Assembly (NCBI RefSeq): GCF_030512175.1
Contig: NZ_JAULBL010000001.1
Location: forward strand, 806,001 to 870,000
Source: Paeniglutamicibacter sulfureus
Lineage (GTDB): Bacteria > Actinomycetota > Actinomycetes > Actinomycetales > Micrococcaceae
Direction: 5' to 3'
DNA length: 64,000 nt
Shown: positions 36,160-44,966 of the stretch, in pieces
Position numbering within the stretch: the first letter of the stretch is position 1
How the letters are laid out: every line of letters begins with the position of its first letter
Position numbers and translations under genes: made by a program
Notes under the pieces: generated by a model
What the model saw: only the letters and a program-made list of their open reading frames with translations
Databases searched by the model: none
What the model was told of the DNA's origin: nothing

Positions 36160-36428
36160 GAAACCTCGTGGATGATGTGTTGATCTTGATGTGTGGTCCG
36201 CAGGCAGGAGAGCGACCCGGCTTTGGACTTGGCATGTTGCAACCGCTCCACGCTGGATTTCCAGTGCCGGTGATCACGGATTTCATGGAACGGCACGCTG
36301 CCAGGGGAACGTGCAGACAAGGGGCGGGCTCTCCGATATCCATGTCCGATGCCCGGCCTGCGGGCGCGCGCATAACAAGCGATACCGGACCGCCAACGGA
36401 AACGCATTGCCTCTTGTCGCAAACCGTT

Positions 36429-37394
36429 CTAGACGTCGGCCGGCTGCCAGTCCGGTGCCGCACGCAGCGCCACCTTGCCCAGCAGTGCGGCCGCCCGACG
36501 TACCCCTTCCTCGGAGTTGACCAGCACGTCCTCGTGCTCGATATTCAGCGTGCCGTCATACCCGGCAGCGCGCAGCTGGTACACGAAATCGGCCCAGAAG
36601 GCCTCACCGGCCGGATGTCCCAGGCCCAGCGTCACGTAGTTCCACGCTCGATCCTGCGGCAGCGTCATGGCCGTGCCGTCGTGCAGACCGTTGGCCGCGA
36701 CGATCGGCGCGTTCAGCCGCACGTCCTTGGCATGGACATGGACGATCGATCCGGCCAAGTCGCGAATCACGCTCGGGATATCGGCGCCCATGGCCATCAG
36801 GTGCGAGGGATCCAGGTTGACTCCGATTGACCCGCTGCCCACGGAATCGATCAGCCGCCGGGCGGTCGACGCGTTGTAGACCAGCTGCGCGAAGCACGGC
36901 TCGATGGCCAGTTGGACGGACTGCTCCGCGGCGAAGGACGCAAAATCCCTCCAGTACGGAATCGCGACCTGCTCCCACTGGTATTCCAAGATCGCCACGT
37001 TCTCCGGAGGCCACGAGCTGGTTACCCAGTTCGGTGAACTGTCCCCCGCCGCCGCGGGCAATCCGGACATGCATACGACGGTGGGCACCTCCATAAGTCG
37101 CGCCAGGCGGACCGTTTTGCGCAATACCGCGTCCTGCGCCGGACCCGACACCGGGTGCAGCTGGTTCCCGTTCGCGTTCAGTGCGCTGATGCGCAATCCG
37201 TGCTCGGCGACCTTGCGCAGGTAGTCCGCACGCGCCGTCTCGGAGTCCAGCAAACGGTCCAGGTCCAAGTGGGGCGCCTGGGACCAGTTGCCCGTGGGCA
37301 ACTCGATCGAGCTGAGTCCCAGGTCAGCGGCGATGTCCAAGACGTCATCGAAGCCGCGTGAGGACAGCGAGTCCGTGATCATTCCTATCTCCAC
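36429..37394 (-). CDS. Xylose-isomerase-like TIM barrel at the end of the iol operon
   Basis: A 321-residue TIM barrel, longer than IolE, related to the plus-strand protein at 46879: both share a CMSGLP / TMSGLP segment followed by S/TPNW, LDPSHL / LDASHL, VHVHAKDVR / FHAAAKDVR and NIEHEDV. These carry Glu, Asp, His and Glu ligands of a metal site. The GTG at 37394 has GGAAGG 9 nt upstream. It is 66 bp after iolH on the same strand, the last gene of the inositol operon. Role unknown; an epimerase, isomerase or lyase on a keto-sugar is possible. Confidence 0.8.
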   Translation of the reverse strand: MEIGMITDSLSSRGFDDVLDIAADLGLSSIELPTGNWSQAPHLDLDRLLDSETARADYLRKVAEHGLRISALNANGNQLHPVSGPAQDAVLRKTVRLARLMEVPTVVCMSGLPAAAGDSSPNWVTSSWPPENVAILEYQWEQVAIPYWRDFASFAAEQSVQLAIEPCFAQLVYNASTARRLIDSVGSGSIGVNLDPSHLMAMGADIPSVIRDLAGSIVHVHAKDVRLNAPIVAANGLHDGTAMTLPQDRAWNYVTLGLGHPAGEAFWADFVYQLRAAGYDGTLNIEHEDVLVNSEEGVRRAAALLGKVALRAAPDWQPADV

Positions 37395-37460
37395 GGCGGA
37401 GCACCTTCCCGTTACCGTGCTTGAGTCCAGCCCTTCGGGGCCGGGCGCAAGCGGTGATGA

Positions 37461-38345
37461 CTAGACTCGTGCGGCGTGGGCCGCGGCCACACTGCTGCGC
37501 ATGGTTTGCAGCTGGTACTTGGCGACTTCCTTGGCATTGTCGTTCTCGGCAAAGACGCACGAAACCATGACGGTTTCCTCGCGCGAGGTGAAACCGTTCT
37601 CCGCCAGGCCGCCGAAGAATTCCTCCCAGTTCACGTCTCCGTCACCAATCTTCAGGTGCTGGTGCACACGGACCGCGTTCCCCGGGGGGTTGGTGATGTA
37701 GCGCAGCCCGTGCGAGGCCTGGTGGTCCATGGTGTCGGCAACGTGCACCACACGCAGCCTCTCGCCGACGGCCGCCATGATGTCCAGCGGCTGATCCTTC
37801 ATGTGGAAGGTGTGTGCCGCGACGTAGGCGAAGGACAGGTTCGGGGAGTTGACCCCGCGGACCATGCGCCAGCCGGCCAGTCCTTCCTCCACGAAGTCGT
37901 CGGGGTGCGGGTCGAAGGCCACGTTGATGCCCTCGGACTCGAAGAGCGGGACAAGTTCCTCCATGGAACGGTAGAAGGCGGCCTCGGATTCCTCGGGTTG
38001 TTCCGGGCGGCCGGAGAACTCGGTGTTCATCTGGTTCACGCCCAGGTCCACGGTGATCTGGATGGCGCGCTTCCAGTAGCGCACTGCCGCCTCGCGCAGC
38101 ACCGGGTCCGGGGAGGACCACTTGTGCACCGGCAGCACCGAGGCGATCTCGACGCCGGCCTTCTTGCAGGCGGCCTTCAGGTCGGAGACCAGTGCGTCGT
38201 CGGCCTTGGGGTGCGTGAAGAAGGGCAGCAGGTCCTTGTGCGGGGTCAATTGCAAATACTTGTAGCCGAGTTCGGCGGCCAGCTCCGGGAATTCCAGCAG
38301 CGAGTGTGTGTGGTGGAACGGTGTCGGGTCAAGGGCGATCTTCAT
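37461..38345 (-). CDS. iolH: IolH-like sugar isomerase/epimerase
   Basis: A 294-residue TIM barrel matching IolH of actinobacterial and Bacillus inositol operons: opening KIALDPTPFHHTHSLLEFP, then LQLTPHKDLLPFF, FDPHPDDFVEEG, VHVADTMDHQASHGLRYI and VHQHLKIGDGDVNW. IolH is conserved with the pathway, but its reaction is not firmly established. AGGAACCACACC precedes the ATG, 23 bp after iolG. Confidence 0.88.
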   Translation of the reverse strand: MKIALDPTPFHHTHSLLEFPELAAELGYKYLQLTPHKDLLPFFTHPKADDALVSDLKAACKKAGVEIASVLPVHKWSSPDPVLREAAVRYWKRAIQITVDLGVNQMNTEFSGRPEQPEESEAAFYRSMEELVPLFESEGINVAFDPHPDDFVEEGLAGWRMVRGVNSPNLSFAYVAAHTFHMKDQPLDIMAAVGERLRVVHVADTMDHQASHGLRYITNPPGNAVRVHQHLKIGDGDVNWEEFFGGLAENGFTSREETVMVSCVFAENDNAKEVAKYQLQTMRSSVAAAHAARV

Positions 38346-38368
38346 GGTGTGGTTCCTAGGTGTTTCTG

Positions 38369-39382
38369 CTAGCTGTACAGGGCTGGCTTCTCGTTGAGTT
38401 TCACCGCGACGCGTTCGCCGGTGCGCTGGGCTTCGACACCGGCCTCGCAGCAGGCTGCGGTGGCGTAGCCGTCCCAGGCGCTGGGACCGCCGAGTTCACC
38501 GCGTGCGGCGGCGTCGACCCAGGCTTGGATCTCGGTGTCGTATGCGGCACCGAAACGCTCCTCGAAGCCGGGGGTCACCCGTCCGCCCCACTGGCCTGCG
38601 GTGCGCACATAGGGGCCCGCATCGTTGCCGATGGACACGATGCCGGTCTCGAAGGAAGCCTGGGTGGCGACCTCGTAGCCGAACTGGGCATTGACGTAGA
38701 TTTCCACGTCCGCCAGCACCCCGGATTCGGTTTCGATGAGCACGTGCTGTGGGTCGTGCTGCCCTTCCGGGGCGTTCTTGGTGGCCTTGCCCAGGCGTAC
38801 CTGCACCGAGGTGATTTCCTCGCCGGTGAAGAAGCGGATGGCGTCGAATTCGTGGACGACCGAGTCGTTGATCAGCATCTCGTTGGTGAAGCCGGCCGGG
38901 GTGTCGGGGTTGCGGTGCTGGTGGTGCAGCATCAGCAGTTCGCCCAGTTCGCCCGAGCGGATGAGCGTTTCCAGCTGTGCGTACTCGGCGTCGTAGCGGC
39001 GCATGAATCCGACCTGGATGCGCTTGCGGCCCAGCTTCGCCTCGGCCTGGACGATCCCCCAAGACGATGCGGCGTCGGGGGTCAGCGGCTTTTCGCAAAG
39101 GATCGGGATGTCGCGCTCCAGGGCCTTGAACAGGATGTCCTGGTGCAGGAAGCCGGGGGTGGCGATCAGGATCGCATCAACGTTCGCCGAGTCCAGTGCT
39201 GCCTGGGCGTCGGTGAGCGCCACGGCACCCTCGATCCCGGCGATGGCGGCGGAGGCCCGGGCCTCGTCGATGTCGACGACGGCGGCGACCTCAGCGCCGG
39301 AGATGCGGTGGTGCAGGCGTTGGATGTGGTCGGCGCCCATGCGTCCGGCCCCGATGACCGCTACGCGCAATGGTGAACTCAT
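38369..39382 (-). CDS. iolG: Inositol 2-dehydrogenase
   Basis: A 337-residue NAD-dependent dehydrogenase oxidising myo-inositol to 2-keto-myo-inositol, the first pathway step. GAGRMG at 11-16, E97-K98-P99, GFMRRYDAEYAQL near 127 and NDSVVHEFDAIRFF near 172-185 fit IolG. The ATG at 39382 has AAGGAA about 10 nt upstream; the upstream open frame is not coding. It lies between iolE and iolH in the core operon, making it the best candidate for the main inositol dehydrogenase among nine family members here. Confidence 0.92.
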   Translation of the reverse strand: MSSPLRVAVIGAGRMGADHIQRLHHRISGAEVAAVVDIDEARASAAIAGIEGAVALTDAQAALDSANVDAILIATPGFLHQDILFKALERDIPILCEKPLTPDAASSWGIVQAEAKLGRKRIQVGFMRRYDAEYAQLETLIRSGELGELLMLHHQHRNPDTPAGFTNEMLINDSVVHEFDAIRFFTGEEITSVQVRLGKATKNAPEGQHDPQHVLIETESGVLADVEIYVNAQFGYEVATQASFETGIVSIGNDAGPYVRTAGQWGGRVTPGFEERFGAAYDTEIQAWVDAAARGELGGPSAWDGYATAACCEAGVEAQRTGERVAVKLNEKPALYS

Positions 39383-39450
39383 GTTAGGTGTTTCCTTGTC
39401 CTTGGGGCCCGCGGGGGCGAAGCGTGGGGGTTCGGTGGTGTTCGGTTGTT

Positions 39451-40386
39451 CTAGCGCACGCGGGTGCGTGAGCCGCAGGAGAGCAGGTGAGCTGCGGTGC
39501 GCTTGGCAATGGGCATCGGCACCGAGAAGTCGATGACCGGGTACATGTCCTGCTCCACGATCCCGTACACCGGCTTGTCCAGGGCCTCGACGGCCTCGAT
39601 GACGGCGCGCAGGTCCGGCAGCCCGTTCGGCGGCTCGACCATGACCCCTGCCTTGTTGGCCGCCGCCCACGTCATGTTGGACTCGCGCACCTTGGCCAGC
39701 ACCACCGGGTCGATCTGCTTCAGGTGCAGGTAGCCGATGCGCTCGGGGTGATTGGAAATCAGCTCAAGCGAGGACGCTCCCCCGTATTCGGCGTGCCCGG
39801 TGTCCAAGCACAGGTTGGTGAAGGCCGGATCGGTGTGCTGCAGGAAACGCTCGATGTCGTCCTGCGCGCAGACGTGGGAGTCGGCATGGGAGTGGAACTG
39901 TTGCTTCAGCCCGAAGTCCTCGGCCAGGATCTTCCCCAGCCGGTCGTGGCCCTGGAACAGGGCATCCCAGCCACCTGCGGAGAGTTGCTCGTCCTCCACG
40001 GCTTCCCCGGTGACGTCATCGCGCCACATGGCCGGGATGACCACGATGTGCTCCCCGCCCATGGCGGCGGTGAGTTCGGCGACCCGGCGGGCCGGTTCCC
40101 AGGCCTCGTCCCAAGCCGCGGCGCTGCCGTCCAGTCCGCGGTGGAAGGCGGTGAACACCGTGCCGGCACAGACGTTCAAGTCGCGGGCCGCCAGTTCGTC
40201 GGCCAGGCGGGACGGATCGGTGGGCAGGTATCCGTAAGGTCCCAGTTCGATGGTCTTGTACCCGGATTCGGCGACCTCGTCCAGGAAGCGTTCCCAGGGC
40301 GTCTGCTTCGGGTCCTCCGGGAACCATACGCCCCAGGAGTCCGGCGCGGTGCCAATGATCAACTTGTTTTTGATGTCCAGCATCAT
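39451..40386 (-). CDS. iolE: Inosose dehydratase
   Basis: A 311-residue TIM barrel matching IolE, which dehydrates 2-keto-myo-inositol. Hallmarks are IIGTAPDSWGVWFPED at the N-terminus, ELGPYGYLPTDP, VCLDTGH-type CLDTGHAEYGG, YLHLKQIDP and YGIVEQDMYP. The first of two ATG codons at 40386 has AAAGG upstream. A 130-bp gap with a very stable hairpin separates it from mmsA. Confidence 0.93.
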   Translation of the reverse strand: MMLDIKNKLIIGTAPDSWGVWFPEDPKQTPWERFLDEVAESGYKTIELGPYGYLPTDPSRLADELAARDLNVCAGTVFTAFHRGLDGSAAAWDEAWEPARRVAELTAAMGGEHIVVIPAMWRDDVTGEAVEDEQLSAGGWDALFQGHDRLGKILAEDFGLKQQFHSHADSHVCAQDDIERFLQHTDPAFTNLCLDTGHAEYGGASSLELISNHPERIGYLHLKQIDPVVLAKVRESNMTWAAANKAGVMVEPPNGLPDLRAVIEAVEALDKPVYGIVEQDMYPVIDFSVPMPIAKRTAAHLLSCGSRTRVR

Positions 40387-40435
40387 GCGGACCTTTCGTT
40401 CATGAAGCGGGGGGGCTGCGAGGCAATTCGGGGTT

Positions 40436-40465
40436 CCGGCGGCGGGAGGCGTTTCCCGCCGCCGG
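40436..40465. other. Strong intercistronic hairpin in the iol operon
   Basis: A perfect 12-bp GC-rich inverted repeat (CCGGCGGCGGGA and complement, 6-nt loop) between mmsA and iolE, with a second CCC/GGG-rich hairpin at about 40467-40489. No T-run follows on the minus strand, so it is more likely an RNA stability or processing element or a partial terminator than a full stop. Confidence 0.5.
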
Positions 40466-40516
40466 TACACCCTCCCCCCAGGGGGGTGTTGGTCCCCGGG
40501 GGAGAACGGGGCGGTG

Positions 40517-42037
40517 CTAGTTGGAAGGGAACGCGAAGGAGGCGTTGGATTCTTCCTTGTGTTCGGGCCAGCGCTGGGTGACTGCCTTGCCGCGCGTGTA
40601 GAAGCGCACGCCGTCGGCACCGTAGATGTGGTGTTCGCCGAACAGCGAGTTCTTCCAGCCGCCGAAGGAGTGCCATGCCACCGGGACCGGCAGCGGGATG
40701 TTGACCCCGACCATGCCAACGTGGACGCGGCGCATGTAGGTGCGGGCGTCTGCGCCGTTGGAGGTGAAGATCGCCGTGCCGTTGCCGTACGGGTTGGCGT
40801 TGACGACCTCGATGGCCTCGGCCAGGGTGTTCACGCGGACGACGGCCAGGACGGGTCCGAAGACTTCCTCGGTGTAGGCGGTCATTTCGGTCTTGACCTT
40901 GTCGATGATGGTCGGGCCGACGAAGAAGCCGTTCTCGTGGTCGGCGACGACCAGGTCGCGGCCGTCGACGATGATCGCTGCTCCGGCTTCCTGCGCCTCG
41001 CCCACGATCTTTTCGATGCGGGTCTTGGAGGCGGGGGTGATGACCGGGCCCATGTCGGCCTCGGCGTCCAGGCCGTGGGAGACCTTGATGTCCTTGGCGC
41101 GGGCAACCAGCTTGTCCACCAGCACGTCCGCTGCGGGGCCGACGGCAACGGCCACGGAGATGGCCATGCAGCGCTGTCCGGCCGAGCCGAAGGCGGCGGC
41201 GGTGAGGTGGTCGGCGGCGAGTTCCATGTCGGCGTCGGGCATGATGACCGCGTGGTTCTTCGCCCCGCCCAAGGCCTGGACGCGCTTGCCGTTGGCGGTG
41301 GCCGTCTCATGGACGTACTTGGCGATGGGGGTGGAACCGACGAAGGAGATCCCGTCGATGAGCGGGTGGTGCAGCAGGCCGTCGACGGTTTCCTTGCCGC
41401 CGTGCAGCACCTGGAACACGCCGTCGGGCAGGCCGGCTTCCTTGAAGAGCCGCGCCATGAAGACCGCTGCGGAGGGGTCGCGCTCGGAGGGCTTGAGGAT
41501 GAAGGCGTTGCCCGCGGCGATCGCGACCGGCGCCATCCACAGCGGGACCATGACCGGGAAGTTGAAGGGTGTGATGCCCGCGACCACGCCGAGCGGCTGG
41601 CGGAAGGAGAACACGTCGATGCCGGTGGAGACCTGGTCGGAGTATTCGCCCTTGAGCGACTGCGAGATGCCGCAGGCGTACTCAACGACCTCCAGGCCGC
41701 GGCCGATCTCGCCGGCGGCGTCGGAGAGGACCTTGCCGTGCTCGGAAGTCACGATGCGGGCCAGCTCGTCGGTGTTGGCGGCCAGCAGTTCGCGGAACTT
41801 AAAGAGCACGGCGGTGCGCTTGGCGATGGAGGCGTCCCCCCAGGAATCGGCCGCGGCGCGGGCGGCAACCACTGTTGCCTCCAGGTCCCTGGCGGAGGCC
41901 AGGGCCAGGTTGGCGGTGACCTCGCCGGTGGCCGGGTTGTACACCGGCTGGGTGTTGCTGCTGTCGCCGGTGGTTTCGGCGCCGTTGATGAAGTGCTTGA
42001 TGGTGGTCACCGCGGTGGCCTGGGTGGTGGTGCTCAT
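40517..42037 (-). CDS. mmsA: Methylmalonate-semialdehyde dehydrogenase (acylating)
   Basis: A 506-residue CoA-acylating aldehyde dehydrogenase (MmsA/IolA), the last inositol step, turning malonate semialdehyde into acetyl-CoA. Opening IKHFINGAETTGDSSNTQPVYNPATGEV, NFPVMVPLWM, FVGSTPIAKYVHETA and FGSAGQRCMAISVAV with catalytic Cys near 290 are diagnostic. AGAAGGAAAG precedes the ATG at 42037; upstream open frame rejected. It lies 43 bp after iolD. Confidence 0.93.
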   Translation of the reverse strand: MSTTTQATAVTTIKHFINGAETTGDSSNTQPVYNPATGEVTANLALASARDLEATVVAARAAADSWGDASIAKRTAVLFKFRELLAANTDELARIVTSEHGKVLSDAAGEIGRGLEVVEYACGISQSLKGEYSDQVSTGIDVFSFRQPLGVVAGITPFNFPVMVPLWMAPVAIAAGNAFILKPSERDPSAAVFMARLFKEAGLPDGVFQVLHGGKETVDGLLHHPLIDGISFVGSTPIAKYVHETATANGKRVQALGGAKNHAVIMPDADMELAADHLTAAAFGSAGQRCMAISVAVAVGPAADVLVDKLVARAKDIKVSHGLDAEADMGPVITPASKTRIEKIVGEAQEAGAAIIVDGRDLVVADHENGFFVGPTIIDKVKTEMTAYTEEVFGPVLAVVRVNTLAEAIEVVNANPYGNGTAIFTSNGADARTYMRRVHVGMVGVNIPLPVPVAWHSFGGWKNSLFGEHHIYGADGVRFYTRGKAVTQRWPEHKEESNASFAFPSN

Positions 42038-42080
42038 GTCGGCTTTCCTTCTGTGGTGGGGGGGAAGTTGGTTGGGGGCA

Positions 42081-44027
42081 TTAGCCCAGGTAGTTTCGCT
42101 GGCGGGCCTTGTGCCCGGAGTAGGTCTGGAAGGCGGCCCGGGTACTCTCGAGGTCGGATTCGCCGGAGACCGGCACGTCCCACCAGGATTCGGAATCCGG
42201 GGCGTCCAGCAGCGGGTCGGATTCGACGTGGATGAGGATCGGTCCGCTGCCTTCCGGCGCCGCCTTGGCGGTGGCGATCGCCGCCGCGAGCTTGTCGATG
42301 GCGTCGGTGCCCGGTTCAATCCTGATGACGTTTACGCCCAGGGACTCGGCGTTGGTGGCCAGGTCGATCGGCAGCTTGGCCCCGGCGTCGAAGGAATGCG
42401 TTTTTGCGTCCAACTCACGGTATTGAGTGCCGAAGCGCTGGGAACCCAGGGATTCGGAGAGCGAGCCGATGGAGGCGTAGCCGTGGTTCTGGATCAGCAC
42501 GGTGATCAGCTTGATCCCCTCGGCCACCGCGGTGACCAGTTCGGTGTGCATCATCAGGTAGGAGCCGTCCCCGACCATGACCACGACATCGCGGTTTTCC
42601 GCCGCGCCGCGGGACGTTTCGTCGATGACCGCGCGCTTGACGCCCAGCCCGCCGGCGATCTCGTAGCCCATGCAGGAGAACGCGTACTCCACGTGGTAGC
42701 CGTGGGCGTCCTTGATGCGCCACATCTTGTGCAGGTCCCCGGGCAGGGAACCGGCGGCGCAGATGACCACGTCGCGTTCGTCCATGGCCCCGTGGACCGC
42801 GCCGATGATCTCGTTCTGCGCCGGCAGCGGGTTGTGCCGGGTGGCGAAGGCGGTATCCACGGTGGCGTCCCAGCGTTGCTTCTCGGAAGCGACCACGGCT
42901 TCCAGGTCGGCCCCGACCCGGTACCCGCCCAGGGCGGTGTTCAGTGCCACCAAGGCCTTGCGGGCATCGGCGACGATGGGCAGCGCCGTGCCGTGCTTGT
43001 AGGCGTCCAGCGGTGCGACGTTGATGTTGATGAAGCGCAGCCCGGGGTTCTGGAACGCGGTGCGCGAGGCGGTGGTGAAGTCCTCGTAGCGGGTGCCGAT
43101 GCCGATGACCAGGTCCGCCTCGGCGGCAAGCGCGTTGGCGGCGGTGGTGCCGGTGGAACCGATAGCGCCCAGGGAGTGCGGCGAGTCCCAGGCGATGGTC
43201 CCGACCCCGGCCTGCGTGTAGGCCACCGGGATGCCGGTTTTCTGCGCCAGTTCCAGCAGCGCATCCTGCGCGAAGGAGTACAGCACCCCGCCGCCGGCGA
43301 CGATCAACGGACGCTTGGCGGCCTTGATTAGCTGCGCGGCGCGGGCGATGTCATCGGCCTCGGGTTCGGGGCGGCGGATCTTCCAGTCGCGTTCGGCCAG
43401 GAATTCCTCGGGCACCTCGAACACCTCGGCCTGCACGTCCTGCGGCAGGGAGATGGTCACCGCGCCGGTCTCGACCGGGTCGGTGAGCACGCGCAGCCCG
43501 TTCATCATGGCGGAGAAGAGCTGCTCGGGGCGGTTGACCCGGTCGAAGTACTTGGACAGCGGGCGGAAGGCGTCGTTGACGGTGATGTCGTAGCCGTGGG
43601 AATGCTCGAGCTGCTGGAGCACCGGGTCCGCCGCGCGGGTGGCGAAGGTGTCGGAAGGCAGCAGCAGCACCGGCAGCCTGTTGGCCGTGGCCAGTGCCGC
43701 GCCGGTGAGCAGGTTCGAGGAGCCCGGGCCGATGGAGGTGGACACCGCGTAGGTGGCGCGGCGGCGGACGTGCCGGGCGTAGCCGACGGCCTGGTGCGAC
43801 TGGGCCTGCTCGTTGCGTCCCTGGTAGTAGGGCATCAGGGACGGGTCCCGCACCTGGAACTGCTTCAGCGCCTGGCCGACGCCGGCCACGTTGCCGTGCC
43901 CGAAGATGCCGAACATGCCCGGGATGAGCCGTTCGCGGTAGGCCTGCCCGCCAACGTTGTCCACGGTGTACTGCCTGCCCAGGAATTCCACGACGGCCTG
44001 GGCGACCGTCATTCTGCGTGTAGCCAT
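42081..44027 (-). CDS. iolD: 3D-(3,5/4)-trihydroxycyclohexane-1,2-dione hydrolase
   Basis: A 648-residue thiamine-diphosphate enzyme matching IolD, which opens the cyclitol ring to 5-deoxy-glucuronate. TVAQAVVEFLGRQY, FGIFGHGNVAGVGQAL, STSIGPGSSNLLTGAALA and VMVGDGSYLMMHTEL (ThDP motif, near 480) are typical. An AGGAG lies about 12 nt before the ATG; the ATG five codons on is an alternative start. It is 15 bp after the aldolase gene. Confidence 0.95.
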   Translation of the reverse strand: MATRRMTVAQAVVEFLGRQYTVDNVGGQAYRERLIPGMFGIFGHGNVAGVGQALKQFQVRDPSLMPYYQGRNEQAQSHQAVGYARHVRRRATYAVSTSIGPGSSNLLTGAALATANRLPVLLLPSDTFATRAADPVLQQLEHSHGYDITVNDAFRPLSKYFDRVNRPEQLFSAMMNGLRVLTDPVETGAVTISLPQDVQAEVFEVPEEFLAERDWKIRRPEPEADDIARAAQLIKAAKRPLIVAGGGVLYSFAQDALLELAQKTGIPVAYTQAGVGTIAWDSPHSLGAIGSTGTTAANALAAEADLVIGIGTRYEDFTTASRTAFQNPGLRFININVAPLDAYKHGTALPIVADARKALVALNTALGGYRVGADLEAVVASEKQRWDATVDTAFATRHNPLPAQNEIIGAVHGAMDERDVVICAAGSLPGDLHKMWRIKDAHGYHVEYAFSCMGYEIAGGLGVKRAVIDETSRGAAENRDVVVMVGDGSYLMMHTELVTAVAEGIKLITVLIQNHGYASIGSLSESLGSQRFGTQYRELDAKTHSFDAGAKLPIDLATNAESLGVNVIRIEPGTDAIDKLAAAIATAKAAPEGSGPILIHVESDPLLDAPDSESWWDVPVSGESDLESTRAAFQTYSGHKARQRNYLG

Positions 44028-44042
44028 TGCTTTGCGGTGCTC

Positions 44043-44966
44043 CTACTCGGCGGGGATGGTGGCGTGGTTCAACAGGGAAGCGGCGGTGGCCACCGCCGAG
44101 GCGACGTCGCCGTCTGCCGGGTAAAGCAGCGTGCGTCCGACCGTCAGGCCTTGGACTCCCGGCAATGCCAGTGCGGCCGCCCAGGTGGCGAACACCTCGT
44201 CGGGAGAGCCCTCAGGGTCCCCTCCCAGCAGCACGGTGGGCAACGTGGTGGCGGCCATGACGCGTTCCATGTCCGGGACCACCGGAAGCTTCATCCAGGT
44301 ATAGGCGCTGGTGCCGCCAAGCCCGGAGGCGATGCCCACCGACTTGATGACGGCGTCGGGACCCAGGTCGTTGCGGACCCGCCCGTTGTGCCATTCGGAG
44401 AGGAACGGCTCGACCATGGCGATGAGCTTGCGTTCGGCCAGCTCATCGATGGCGTGGGCGGTGGCCTCGAGTGTCACGGCGGTCGCGGGGTCGCCCAGGG
44501 CAATTCGGGTGAGCATCTTTCCGCCGTCGGCGCCGATGTCCGCCAGCGCCTGTGCGGTGTGGCCGGTGAAGCGGTCGTCGAACTCGTTGACGTATCCGGA
44601 GAGCCCGCCGCGGTTCATCGAGCCGAAAACCAGCTTGTGGTCCAGCGCACCGAGCAGCAGCAGGTCATCGAGGATGTCGGGGCTTGCCAGCACGCCGTCA
44701 ACCGCGGGGTTTTGCAGTGAGATCTGCAGCCTGTCGAGCAGGTCGCGGCGGTCGGCCATGGCCATCGTACGGTTGCCGACCGATAGTGCGCCGCGGGCCG
44801 GGTGGTCTGCGGCGATGATGAAGTTCTGCCTCCCGGTCCGCGCCCCCTCGTGGCGGATACGGGTGGCAGCCGCACGGGCCACGGCTCCCGGGTCCTCCAG
44901 GCGGATGGTGGTCAGGTGCGCGTAGCGGCGCGGGTCCTCGCGGTCGATGGCCGGGTTGTTGCTCAT
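44043..44966 (-). CDS. Cgl0159-family TIM-barrel aldolase of inositol operons (IolJ-like role)
   Basis: A 307-residue protein of the (beta/alpha)8 family found next to iolC in actinobacteria and related to class I DeoC/FbaB-type aldolases. Segments FIIAADHPARGALSVG, GVLASPDILDDLL, TWMKLPVVPDMERVM and GVQGLTVGRTLLYP support a Schiff-base barrel. No separate IolJ is present, so it probably cleaves 2-deoxy-5-keto-gluconate-6-phosphate to dihydroxyacetone phosphate and malonate semialdehyde. Its ATG overlaps the iolC stop by 4 bp, which fits coupled kinase and aldolase. Confidence 0.82.
   Translation of the reverse strand: MSNNPAIDREDPRRYAHLTTIRLEDPGAVARAAATRIRHEGARTGRQNFIIAADHPARGALSVGNRTMAMADRRDLLDRLQISLQNPAVDGVLASPDILDDLLLLGALDHKLVFGSMNRGGLSGYVNEFDDRFTGHTAQALADIGADGGKMLTRIALGDPATAVTLEATAHAIDELAERKLIAMVEPFLSEWHNGRVRNDLGPDAVIKSVGIASGLGGTSAYTWMKLPVVPDMERVMAATTLPTVLLGGDPEGSPDEVFATWAAALALPGVQGLTVGRTLLYPADGDVASAVATAASLLNHATIPAE

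Noticed and set aside
35651-36175. A 174-codon plus-strand frame in the gap downstream of the transporter.
   Set aside because: It is antisense to the oxidoreductase relic, and its sequence has no protein-like features.
40893-43331. An 812-codon plus-strand frame over mmsA and iolD.
   Set aside because: Antisense to two certain enzymes; no recognisable domain or start signal.
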